Below, piece by piece: positions 1 to 7,515 of a stretch of 25,115 nt of DNA. The stretch comes from Candidatus Woesearchaeota archaeon (GTDB lineage: Archaea > Nanobdellota > Nanobdellia > Woesearchaeales > JASKKU01), in the NCBI GenBank assembly GCA_011045925.1, contig DSBS01000030.1, positions 1 through 25,115 on the forward strand, in the 5' to 3' direction. The notes under the pieces were generated by a model. That model had not been told where the DNA came from, searched no databases, and saw nothing but the letters and a program-made list of their open reading frames with translations. The number at the start of each line of letters is the position of its first letter. Position 1 is the stretch's first letter. The translations under genes were made by a program, and so were the position numbers.

Positions 1-60
1 ATCCATCAATTATGCGTTCAATGTATAAGACACTTATTAGTAAAGGTTACTAGCTATTCA

Positions 61-1200
61 TCACAGGTTAACTTCAAAAATACTAAATAAGTCCCCTCTC
101 ACAGCAGCTTTGATTTGATTTATTTTTGGGTTCTTATTTTGCAATCTGAATAGTTCTCTTAATAGTTCTATGTCTAAATGATTGATGAAATCGTTTTCTA
201 TTCCAAATATATACTTATAATATTCTTCAAAAAGATTTTGCTCTTTCTTAATAATCATTCTCTTGTTACCTTTAACATTAGCTACGAAGTAGCCATTCCC
301 AACCCAAGCTAAGTCCTCTAATGTAATTGTTCTTTTAAAATTGTTATGAATTTCATCCACAATAGCAGAACATAAAATTCTGTAGGCTTTTCTTTGAATT
401 TCGGGATCAAACGATCTAAGGAGAAAATCAAGAACAACGAAGTTATATAGAACAACTTCAACGCCTATTATATTGTTTATTCTTAAGAAGCCATCTTTAA
501 ATTTAATGTTTTTTTTAACCCTAACATTAAATCTGTTTTTGTTCTTAATTGTTAACTCTTTTGTTTTTTTTCTGATTAAAGAATCTTTGATTCTATTCAC
601 TTTGAACTTTCTTAGGAAATTATTATGATTAATCTTTTTTTTGTAGAGCCTTAGCAAACAAGAGTTATCATCTGAATTGCTGATGCAAGTTACTTCTTCT
701 CCATCTATGTCTTCAATGTTTGCGTGACACCGACATCCAGCAATTACCTCCCCTAAAATATATGCTTCGTATTTTCTATCTTTTTTTTTCTTTCCTTTAG
801 CACATAAGGCTACTGTTGGATTTTCTATTTTGAAGAACAGTTCGTCTCTCTTTTTAATTTCATTCACGTTGAGATTCTCTGAATCTAAGAGAATCTTCGT
901 CGTTCCAAAACCATCGATGTTTATCGTGTCCATCAAAAGATTAATATTCTTTATTTTGTCAATAGCAAAACCAAATTTTTTTTTAAGAAGGATCCCATCA
1001 TTATAAGCCCCGAAGCTTGCGATGTACTTCATTAGCTCTGTGGTCTTTTCAACACCGATGCTGTCAAACAAGTAGTCCTGAAACCTGAAGAAAGCCATAG
1101 AAGGAATAAAAAGCATGGGCTCATTGAACAATGACAGGATTCCTTTCTTATAATAGAAACCCCCGTACGCCATCAGGTATGAAAAAAGCTTACTTCCCAT
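61..1200 (-). CDS. V4R-like domain protein, AT-rich
   Basis: A 379-residue protein of uncertain function. Residues about 55-187 look like a V4R (4-vinyl reductase) small-ligand-binding domain: the segment around 148-185 has the family pattern of a small Gly-rich helix (LGEVIAG), then Cys156/Cys158, an acidic strand and a Cys172...Cys181 pair ending in a strand (CLLRLYK). The C-terminal half (about 200-379) is Lys/Asn/Ile-rich and I do not recognise it. The start codon overlaps the end of the upstream hydrolase gene by 11 bases, so the two are probably co-transcribed with the KaiC-like gene. No clear ribosome-binding site is visible. The gene is visibly more AT-rich than its neighbours, with long A and T runs, which may mean later acquisition or relaxed selection. 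V4R domains in other archaea act as sensors; a sensory role here is inference. Confidence 0.6.
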   Translation of the reverse strand: MGSKLFSYLMAYGGFYYKKGILSLFNEPMLFIPSMAFFRFQDYLFDSIGVEKTTELMKYIASFGAYNDGILLKKKFGFAIDKIKNINLLMDTINIDGFGTTKILLDSENLNVNEIKKRDELFFKIENPTVALCAKGKKKKDRKYEAYILGEVIAGCRCHANIEDIDGEEVTCISNSDDNSCLLRLYKKKINHNNFLRKFKVNRIKDSLIRKKTKELTIKNKNRFNVRVKKNIKFKDGFLRINNIIGVEVVLYNFVVLDFLLRSFDPEIQRKAYRILCSAIVDEIHNNFKRTITLEDLAWVGNGYFVANVKGNKRMIIKKEQNLFEEYYKYIFGIENDFINHLDIELLRELFRLQNKNPKINQIKAAVRGDLFSIFEVNL

Positions 1201-1987
1201 TTTTTATGAATGTGCTTACCAGCTTGTTGAGCTTATCAGGCTTTGATAAAGGCAGAAGGTGCGAGCCCTGAAGGAGCTTCAGCTTTGAGCCCTTTATCTT
1301 TTTTCTTAGGCTAAAGGCATCTTTCTTTTTTACCAGAGGGTCGGACATGCCCTCTATCATCAGGGATTTGCATTTTATCTTCTTAACATCTTCTTCAAGA
1401 CTGTAATTAACTGAATACTTAGAACATGAAAACCTTTTTGCCTGGAAAGGATTGTCTTTTAGAAAGTCCTTAAAGTTTCTGTATCTTTTTCTGCCTTCCT
1501 CAAAGTATTTTTTGGAAATTATATAATCTATTCTGAATACTGAAAGAATAAGGAAAAGCCCTTTCGCTATGAACTCATTAAGCGAGTATAGTAAAAAATC
1601 CAGCTTGGTCATTGGATAACTGGTATTCGTATTCACCAAAACCAGCTTCTCAACTTTTTCAGATGAGTGTGCTGCTATGAACATTGCATTGTTGCCCCCG
1701 TAGCTGTGCCCGATAAGCACAACCTTCTCAAGGCCGAGCTTGCTAAGCAGGTGCAGGAACTGCCTGTGCGTGTACTGGTAATGGCTTTTGAAGTTCTTCT
1801 TGTCGTAGTTGTAGTCCATAACCACGCATTTCCAGCCGGCCTGCTCAAAAAACTTAACCTGGTGCTTCCAGAACTTTACCGAAGTGCCGTTTCCCCCGAT
1901 AAAAAGCAAAGCCTTGCTTGATTTCTTTGGGCTGGAATAGTAGCTGAACCTGTATTCAGTGTCATAGAAGATGTTTTCCTTGTCCAT
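1190..1987 (-). CDS. Alpha/beta-hydrolase fold protein
   Basis: A 265-residue cytoplasmic alpha/beta hydrolase. The nucleophile elbow GHSYGG sits at 93-98 (Ser95), a plausible acid is Asp216 in the MSDPLV turn, and the catalytic His is His243 in GSHLLPL. The oxyanion-hole region GGNGTS lies at 31-36. All parts of a Ser-Asp-His triad are therefore present and length is normal for the family. Substrate cannot be told from sequence; the relatively small basic cap (about 125-200) suggests an ester or a lipid-like substrate, but that is a guess. It begins 7 bases after the stop of the KaiC-like gene and its last codons overlap the V4R-like gene, so it is the middle gene of a three-gene run. Confidence 0.85.
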   Translation of the reverse strand: MDKENIFYDTEYRFSYYSSPKKSSKALLFIGGNGTSVKFWKHQVKFFEQAGWKCVVMDYNYDKKNFKSHYQYTHRQFLHLLSKLGLEKVVLIGHSYGGNNAMFIAAHSSEKVEKLVLVNTNTSYPMTKLDFLLYSLNEFIAKGLFLILSVFRIDYIISKKYFEEGRKRYRNFKDFLKDNPFQAKRFSCSKYSVNYSLEEDVKKIKCKSLMIEGMSDPLVKKKDAFSLRKKIKGSKLKLLQGSHLLPLSKPDKLNKLVSTFIKNGK

Positions 1988-1994
1988 AGTCTGA

Positions 1995-2759
1995 CTAAAC
2001 CAGTTTTATTCCGCCCTTTTCAATCAGGTATGGCTGCGGCTCATCGCTTATCTTAGTCATCCGCATCTTCCTTATTACTATGTGCCTGGAGTACTCTCCG
2101 CCAATGGGCTCAAAGATGAATTGTATAACCCCATCAGAGAAAAACTCAGACACCCCGTCCCTGGAGAGTGTTCCGGATTCCTCTTCAGGCTGGCTTATCA
2201 GCAGTGTTGTGGTGTTCCAGCTCCTTATGTCGTAGAGAATATCGTAGATAGCAAGCTTTATCATTGTATCTCCAACTACTGGCGGTGAGATAACTGTGCT
2301 GTCAGAAAGCAGGTTTGCAACACCCATACTTCCAAGCTCCTTAAAAGCCGGCGAGCTGATGGAAAGCGCAGTTAGGGAGTCTATAACTACCCTCTTGATG
2401 TTGTGCTTTTTTATAATCTTCCCTGTCTCAGTGATAAACTCGCTGCTAATCTCAGAAGGCCTCTTTGCAATAACCTTAAGAACGCCTTTCTTCTCAAGCG
2501 TGCTTGCCCCAAACCCCAGCTGGGTTCCTTGCTGTATAACACATTTTTCACTCTGCTCCAGGCTGATGTACAGTGCTTTTTCCCTGTAGAGCTTTGCGCC
2601 GTTGGTGCAGAACTCCAGTGCAAAGATGGACTTGCCCACGCCTGGCCCGCCTGAAAGCAGCACAAGAGACTTATCCGGAATTCCCCCGTTGAGCAACTTG
2701 TCAAAATCCTTTATTCCTGATTTTACCCGTTTCATGCCGTTTTTTTTGCTTCCCAACAT
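1995..2759 (-). CDS. KaiC-like / RecA-superfamily ATPase
   Basis: A single-domain KaiC/RadA-type P-loop ATPase. Counting from the ATG at 2759 (254 residues), Walker A is GGPGVGKS at 37-44, the family's catalytic Glu lies in SLEQS near 68, and Walker B is VVID at 124-127. The protein ends in a basic strand typical of the KaiC fold. An in-frame ATG at 2834 would add 25 residues, but it overlaps the divergent gene and runs through the shared promoter, so 2759 is preferred; 2735 is another possibility because many family members begin close to the RVKSGIxxFDxLL motif. Single KaiC domains in archaea are thought to be signalling ATPases; a specific partner here is unknown, though the V4R-like protein downstream is a candidate sensor. 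Confidence 0.85.
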   Translation of the reverse strand: MLGSKKNGMKRVKSGIKDFDKLLNGGIPDKSLVLLSGGPGVGKSIFALEFCTNGAKLYREKALYISLEQSEKCVIQQGTQLGFGASTLEKKGVLKVIAKRPSEISSEFITETGKIIKKHNIKRVVIDSLTALSISSPAFKELGSMGVANLLSDSTVISPPVVGDTMIKLAIYDILYDIRSWNTTTLLISQPEEESGTLSRDGVSEFFSDGVIQFIFEPIGGEYSRHIVIRKMRMTKISDEPQPYLIEKGGIKLV

Positions 2760-2790
2760 TATAAACCTTTCGCTTTTAAGCTGAGGAAAA

Positions 2791-2802
2791 CTTTTTAAAA
2801 AG
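2791..2802. promoter_or_regulatory. Palindromic TATA box shared by divergent genes
   Basis: CTTTTTAAAAAG is a perfect 12-base palindrome. Its centre is about 25.5 bases from the ATG of the geranylgeranyl reductase (plus strand, consistent with a leaderless transcript) and about 37 bases from the ATG of the KaiC-like gene (minus strand, short leader). It is the only strong TATA-like element in the 62-base gap. Confidence 0.55.
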
Positions 2803-2821
2803 CCCGGAATCAACCTCAAAA

Positions 2822-3934
2822 ATGCACATAGCAATAGTTGGAGCAGGCGTGTCAGGCAGCTACGCAGCCCACCTTCTCGGAAAGAAGTTCGACGTTACAT
2901 TATACGAGGAGCACCTACAGCCAGGCTTCCCCAGGCACTGCACAGGCATATTCTCTCATTCCATAAGAAAACTCGTAAAGTTGCCTGATGAGCTTATCCA
3001 GAATAAGATTAGCCGAGCAGTAGTCAACACAGGCAAAAGCAGTTTTGAGTTCAAAGTTAAGGACATAGTAATAGATAGACCAGCCCTGGACAGGTTCTTC
3101 TTTGAAAAGGCAAAAGAGAACGCAAAAGCCATCCTGAAAAAGCGCATATTCTCAGTATCAAGGGAAAACAGGCAGTTTGTCCTTAATACAGAAAACTCAA
3201 AAGAAAAAGCAGACGCAGTCGTAGGCGCTGACGGAGTATCATCTGTAGTAAGAAAAGACATATTTAAGTCAAAAAACCAGTTTTATCATGGGCTTCAGTC
3301 AGTTGTTGAAGGAGATTTTGATGAAAGCTGTTACGAGGTTTTTTTCCAGAGGAAATACTCAGATACGCACTTTGCCTGGAAAGTCCCGCTCAGCAAGACG
3401 AAGGCACTTTTCGGGACAATTTCCGGCTCAAATACAAGCGAAAGGCTAAACTCATTCCTAAGCGACCAGCGAATAAAAAAGCAAAGCATTTCAGAAACCT
3501 TTGGCGGTGCAATTCCTATGTATAACTCACGCTTTAGGCTGGAAAAAAGCAAAGCCTACCTCCTGGGGGATGCTGGCGGGCTAAACAAGGCAGCAACAGG
3601 AGGAGGAGTTATTCCTGGAATCCGGTCAGCAAAAGCCCTGTACAAAGCGCTCTCAGCAGGCAGGAGCTACAATTCAATTGCAAGGAAAGAGGTAGGAAAG
3701 GAGCTAATCCTAAACAAGGCGACGCAAATCTTTTTGAAAAGCCTCTCAGAAAAACAGCTCTCAGGATTTTTCTCAGGCTTTCTGGAAAGCGGGATTGCAG
3801 AAAAGATTAACTCAAAAAGCAGGGACGATCTCGAAACACTTCTTCCGACAATCTCGCTTAGCTGGCTTAAAAGCCCAAAGCTTTTGTCTTTCTCCGCAAG
3901 AATGATTAGCTCGCTGGCCAAAGCGCACTTTTAG
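2822..3934 (+). CDS. Geranylgeranyl reductase family flavoprotein
   Basis: A 370-residue FAD-dependent oxidoreductase of the geranylgeranyl reductase family. The N-terminal dinucleotide-binding motif is GAGVSG at 7-12, followed by the family's Cys-Thr-Gly stretch near 40, the GADG motif at 135-138 and the FAD-contacting GDAGG at 249-253 with a Gly-rich follow-on (TGGGV). In archaea such enzymes saturate the isoprenoid chains of ether lipids, acting on membrane-associated substrates; whether this one is the di-geranylgeranylglycerophospholipid reductase or a paralogue cannot be settled here. The start is placed at the ATG 25 bases downstream of the palindromic TATA box. It ends convergently, sharing four bases (TTAG) with the PUA-protein gene. 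Confidence 0.85.
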   Translation: MHIAIVGAGVSGSYAAHLLGKKFDVTLYEEHLQPGFPRHCTGIFSHSIRKLVKLPDELIQNKISRAVVNTGKSSFEFKVKDIVIDRPALDRFFFEKAKENAKAILKKRIFSVSRENRQFVLNTENSKEKADAVVGADGVSSVVRKDIFKSKNQFYHGLQSVVEGDFDESCYEVFFQRKYSDTHFAWKVPLSKTKALFGTISGSNTSERLNSFLSDQRIKKQSISETFGGAIPMYNSRFRLEKSKAYLLGDAGGLNKAATGGGVIPGIRSAKALYKALSAGRSYNSIARKEVGKELILNKATQIFLKSLSEKQLSGFFSGFLESGIAEKINSKSRDDLETLLPTISLSWLKSPKLLSFSARMISSLAKAHF

Positions 3935-4392
3935 AGGCCTGTCATCAGGCTCCAGGTTTTGTCTCCAACGAAATGCAGGCTTTTTATTACCTTGCCCTTT
4001 TTCATTCTTTCAATCTCTTCTGAAGATGCAAGCGCTTCTCCCACAGCAAGGTTTACCCCGTGCTCAGAGTCAGCAACATAAACAATGTCCCCCTCGTTAA
4101 ACTCGTCCATGCCCACAATCCCAGGCCTCATAACATCAGCCCCTGATGAGACAAACTTTACCGCTCCCTTGTCAACCTTAACCCCAGGAAGCACTATCCC
4201 GGACTTAAGCGTAGGGACAAGCCTATCATCAATCCAGAAAATAAGCGGCACATCCCCGGAAAAGATAATTTTCTTGCCATCAATCTCAGCCTCATGCACG
4301 CTGCCTTTTTTATCCAAGGAAAACCCGAAAAGGGAGCTTAGCTTTTCAGCAAGCTCTCTAGTCTCTTTGTTCTTAAGAAATCTTTTTTTCAT
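3931..4392 (-). CDS. PUA-domain RNA-binding protein (MCT-1/Tma20-like)
   Basis: A 153-residue protein with an N-terminal archaeal pre-PUA segment (about 1-60) and a C-terminal PUA domain (about 62-150). PUA hallmarks are the VDKGAVKFV strand, the Gly-rich GADVMRPGI loop at 84-92, the GDIVYV strand and the final KG..I..LH...D strand. This arrangement matches the archaeal relatives of MCT-1/Tma20, which bind RNA and the small ribosomal subunit in eukaryotes; the archaeal role is inferred. A TATTTAAAT box at 4415-4423 lies 27 bases upstream of the ATG, so the gene can be transcribed by itself, leaderless, from within the end of the HAD gene. Confidence 0.85.
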   Translation of the reverse strand: MKKRFLKNKETRELAEKLSSLFGFSLDKKGSVHEAEIDGKKIIFSGDVPLIFWIDDRLVPTLKSGIVLPGVKVDKGAVKFVSSGADVMRPGIVGMDEFNEGDIVYVADSEHGVNLAVGEALASSEEIERMKKGKVIKSLHFVGDKTWSLMTGL

Positions 4393-4414
4393 CGCTTACT
4401 AAATTGAGTGATTG

Positions 4415-4423
4415 TATTTAAAT
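4415..4423 (-). promoter_or_regulatory. TATA box of PUA-protein gene
   Basis: TATTTAAAT, centred 27 bases upstream of the ATG at 4392, the spacing expected for a leaderless archaeal transcript. It overlaps the last codons of the upstream HAD gene. Confidence 0.5.
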
Positions 4424-5092
4424 CTTATTCTGTATGAGTCTTTTGTACATCTCTACAATCTCATTAAAGCTTTTTCCTGCGTAGTCACAAGTGCCGTTAA
4501 GATGCTCTTTTTTTGTTCTGAGAAGGCTGTAATAGCCTTCAATCATTCCGTTCTCTTTAAGCGAGCTAAGTGCAGCTATGGCAGATAGGTCATGCTCATC
4601 ATTTCCAAGAAAAAGGCAAACTTTAGGCTTCTTTTTTCTAACAACATCTATTGTCATTAAGCCTTTGTCGTAGCATCCGGTGTATGCCTCATCAATAACT
4701 TTGGAGAGGCTGTTAAATGCCTTTACAGCCATTTCATTGTTCCTGGTAATAAGCACAGTGTGTGCATTGGCCAGGTTTATAAGGTTAATGCTGTCCTGGC
4801 AGATAAGGCCAGGCCTTTTTGAGACGTACTTTTTGAAATCCTCAGGGTCAGCGTAATTTTCAATATAAAGTTCCTGTATTCTCTCAAGTGTACTGGTATT
4901 CTGGCACTTTTTTCTGCTCTTAAACACATCGGAAAAACATTCAAGCCAGAACCAGAAAAAACCAACTGGATTCATCACAAAGTTTCTTAAGGCATATCCT
5001 GGAAAATAATTTTTAACAAGAGTGCCGTCAAAGTCAGTTATGATTAAATCAACGCTTTCAACTCCTTTTGCAATCTCTTCAACAGGTGTCAT
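4418..5092 (-). CDS. HAD-superfamily hydrolase (phosphatase-like)
   Basis: A 224-residue HAD-fold hydrolase. Motif I is DFDGT at 20-24 with nucleophile Asp20 and acid/base Asp22; motif II is LITRN with Thr116; a lysine cluster at 153-155 can serve as motif III; motif IV is GNDEHD with Asp165 and Asp168. The segment between motifs I and II is helical with an aromatic stretch (about 40-56) and forms a C1-type cap. The substrate cannot be read from sequence. It begins 12 bases after the stop of the upstream unknown gene, so the two are likely co-transcribed. Confidence 0.75.
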   Translation of the reverse strand: MTPVEEIAKGVESVDLIITDFDGTLVKNYFPGYALRNFVMNPVGFFWFWLECFSDVFKSRKKCQNTSTLERIQELYIENYADPEDFKKYVSKRPGLICQDSINLINLANAHTVLITRNNEMAVKAFNSLSKVIDEAYTGCYDKGLMTIDVVRKKKPKVCLFLGNDEHDLSAIAALSSLKENGMIEGYYSLLRTKKEHLNGTCDYAGKSFNEIVEMYKRLIQNKI

Positions 5093-5104
5093 TGTTATAG
5101 GAAA

Positions 5105-5734
5105 CTATTCAAACAAAGACATTTGTCCGCCTTTGTATTTTTTAAAGATGTCTGAGCCAGGAAGCTTTAAAGGCCCGGCATATTCTCCATTTTCGTATTT
5201 TTTGTTATGCTTTTCAAGGATTCCTTCATAGCCTGCATCAATTATTGTACAAACTGTTTCTGTTAAGCTCTTTCCATCTAACTCCTTAATCTCCTGATTC
5301 TTCATAAAATGAAAGCCTGCATAAAGCATTAGGACAGGAAGTTCATCTTTAAAAATTTCTCTTAGTTTATTAACAACCGGCTTTAGCTTTCTTTCGGGGT
5401 CGCAATCAATATCCAGAACCCCGTACCAAATCTTTTTTAATTCTTCATTGTTTATCTTGCGGTAGATTTTATTATCAACATTCCTGCCGGTTTTTCTTGG
5501 CACAAAACCCAGTGAGTAAGAATCAGTAAAGGTAATCAGGGCATCAATAGTATCCTCTTTTAAGTATCCATGACTTTCACTCTTTCCCCTGCCGTGGTTA
5601 TTCACATACTTGTGAGCCTCAGAACTGCCAAACTTACCTCTACTTAAATCCCTGTCTTTAATTAGCCTGTATATGCCTTTTTGGACTTCCTCAGAATTAT
5701 CTATTTCCTTTAATCTTTCCACAAGGTCTTTCAT
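5105..5734 (-). CDS. Unrecognised protein with weak primase-like and clamp-binding-like motifs
   Basis: A 209-residue soluble protein that I do not recognise. Three details are suggestive. A hydrophobic strand ends in DIDCD (108-112), and about 30 residues later comes AGFHF (139-143); a D-x-D strand followed by a Gly-x-His strand is the core order of archaeo-eukaryotic primase and LigD-polymerase folds. The extreme C-terminus GGQMSLFE (202-209) resembles the Q-x-x-L-F peptides that bind bacterial sliding clamps, and is a shortened version of an archaeal PCNA-binding box. The N-terminal third is rich in His, Lys and Ser. It leads an operon with the HAD and PUA genes. A DNA-repair role is a hypothesis only. 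Confidence 0.6.
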   Translation of the reverse strand: MKDLVERLKEIDNSEEVQKGIYRLIKDRDLSRGKFGSSEAHKYVNNHGRGKSESHGYLKEDTIDALITFTDSYSLGFVPRKTGRNVDNKIYRKINNEELKKIWYGVLDIDCDPERKLKPVVNKLREIFKDELPVLMLYAGFHFMKNQEIKELDGKSLTETVCTIIDAGYEGILEKHNKKYENGEYAGPLKLPGSDIFKKYKGGQMSLFE

Positions 5735-5753
5735 AGGGCATTGAATAGCTTGC

Positions 5754-5764
5754 TTATATTTAAA
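5754..5764 (-). promoter_or_regulatory. TATA box of the 5105-5734 gene
   Basis: TTATATTTAAA (plus-strand reading), centred 25 bases upstream of the ATG at 5734; consistent with a leaderless transcript for the three-gene run ending at 3931. Confidence 0.5.
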
Positions 5765-5835
5765 CCTTTCGAAAAGTAACTACTGCTCAATGTATACAAG
5801 GCTGCCGGAAACTTTCCTGTTATTTTATCAAAACC

Positions 5836-5844
5836 TATTTATAT
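5836..5844 (+). promoter_or_regulatory. TATA box and ribosome-binding site of CTP synthase
   Basis: TATTTATAT is centred about 39 bases upstream of the TTG start at 5879, predicting a leader of roughly 12 bases. That leader carries GTGAT at 5869-5873, matching the 3' end of the anti-Shine-Dalgarno complement (GGAGGTGAT) with 5 bases of spacing, which supports the unusual TTG start. Confidence 0.45.
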
Positions 5845-5878
5845 GATTTAGCAAATTAAAGCAAAGCAGTGATTATTT

Positions 5879-7510
5879 TTGGCTAATTTTGTTGTTGTAA
5901 CAGGGGGCGTTTTGTCAGGATTAGGCAAAGGTATAGTTACTGGCTCAATAAGCCTGCTTCTTAAGTCACAGGGATATAAGGTATCCCCCCTGTTAAGATT
6001 GACCCATATATAAACCTTGACGCAGGAACAATGAGGCCCACAGAGCATGGCGAGGTGTGGGTGACCTTTGATGGAGGGGAGACCGACCAGGACTTCGGAA
6101 ACTATGAAAGGTTTCTTGATGAGGAGATCCCTAAGCTTAACAGCATCACGACAGGCCAGGTTTACTTATCCTTTAAAAAAAGAAAGAAACCTGGAGTTTG
6201 ATGGAAAATGTGTTGAAGTGATCCCTCACATTCCAATGGAAGTCATATCAAGGCTTGACGAGATTGCAGAAAAGCAGAAGTCTGACTTTGTGGTTGTTGA
6301 GGTTGGCGGCACTGTTGGTGATTTCCAAAGCATTGTTTTTCTGGAAGCCATGAGAAGAATCCAGATGGAGGGCAGGAATGTTGCGTTTGTTCATGTGGTA
6401 TACTTGCCTCTTCCAATGAATATTGGAGAGATGAAAACCAAGCCTGCACAGCGCTCGGTAAGAGACCTTAATGCAGCAGGCATTATGCCGGATTTTATTA
6501 TAGCAAGGGCAAATATGCATATTGATGCTGTAAGAAGGGAAAAGCTCTCGGTTTTCTGCAATGTCAAAGAGGAGAATATAATGTCTGTACCTGACCTTGG
6601 GTTTGTTTATGATGAGCCGATAGTCCTGGAAGAGCAGAACTTCCCGAGAAAGCTTCTGAATAAGTTTGGGCTTAAGTACAAAGACTCGGGTTTGATGAAA
6701 ATCTGGAGAGAATATGCAAAAAAAGCAAAGTCTGCAAAAAAGAAAGTTGCAATAGGCATTGTAGGCAAGTATTTTGACATTGGCGATTTTTCTTTGGAAG
6801 ACTCTTATCTCTCTGTAGTTCAGTCAGTCAGGCATGCATGCTGGCTGAATGGTGCCAACCCTGAAATAAACTGGATAGACTCAAAAAAGCTTGAGCATGG
6901 AGAAAAGGCGCTTGGCCAGCTTAGAGGCTTGGATTGGATTATTGTTCCTGGCGGGTTTGGCAATTCCGGAGTTGAGGGAAAAATCAGGGCGATCAGGTAT
7001 GCAAGAGAGAATGACATTCCTTTCCTGGGGCTTTGTTACGGGTTCCAGCTTGCACTTGTAGAGTTTGCAAGGAACATTTGCGGCCTTAAGGGTGCAAACT
7101 CAACCGAGATTGACACAAAGACAAGCCATCCGGTGATTGATATTCTGCCAGGGCAGAAAGACAACCTTAAGAAAAAGAACTTTGGAGGCACAATGAGGCT
7201 TGGCAACCACGAAGCCCTGCTAAAAGAAGGCACATTAGTGCATTCCTTATATGGAAAAGACAAGATTGTTGAGAGGCACAGGCACAGGTACGAGGCAAAC
7301 TTAGAATATGTTGATGCGCTTGAAAAAAAGGGCTTAGTCTTTTCTGGGGAAAGCCCCTCAGGAAAGCTAAAAGAGTTTCTTGAGATTCCTGGCCATAGGT
7401 TCTTCTGTGCAACCCAGGCACATCCTGAATTTACATCCAGGCCTTTGAGGCCAAATCCTTTGTTTGTTGGATTTATTAAAGCATGCCTGGATAAGAAAGG
7501 CAATCAATAA
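5879..7510 (+). CDS. pyrG: CTP synthase, interrupted by two compensating frameshifts
   Basis: CTP synthase (UTP + Gln + ATP to CTP), about 543 residues if the frame is restored. It starts at a TTG reading LANFVVVTGGVLSGLGKG, the family's amidoligase P-loop; an in-frame stop at 5870 rules out a longer start. After KVSP the reading frame is lost in a run of six C (5985-5990); the next 185 bases encode the conserved KIDPYINLDAGTM, HGEVWVT and GGETDQDFGNYERF segments in a different frame; the original frame resumes at a run of seven A (6175-6181). From there the frame is open to 7510, with GGTVGD and the glutaminase domain (GLCYGFQL nucleophile Cys, HPE near the end). The longest uninterrupted frame is 6068-7510. 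Because all three pieces keep family residues, the breaks are recent mutations or homopolymer sequencing errors. Confidence 0.9.
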
Positions 7511-7515
7511 TTTTC

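Noticed and set aside
1..60. Gene or signal at the left edge
   Set aside because: Only 60 bases; no start, stop-linked frame or clear box can be supported.
5985..6181. Programmed frameshifting in pyrG
   Set aside because: Both shifts fall in homopolymers, with no visible pseudoknot or slippery heptamer plus spacer, and two opposite shifts would be needed; mutation or sequencing error is simpler.
7036..7503. 155-residue minus-strand reading frame
   Set aside because: Antisense shadow of the glutaminase domain of CTP synthase.
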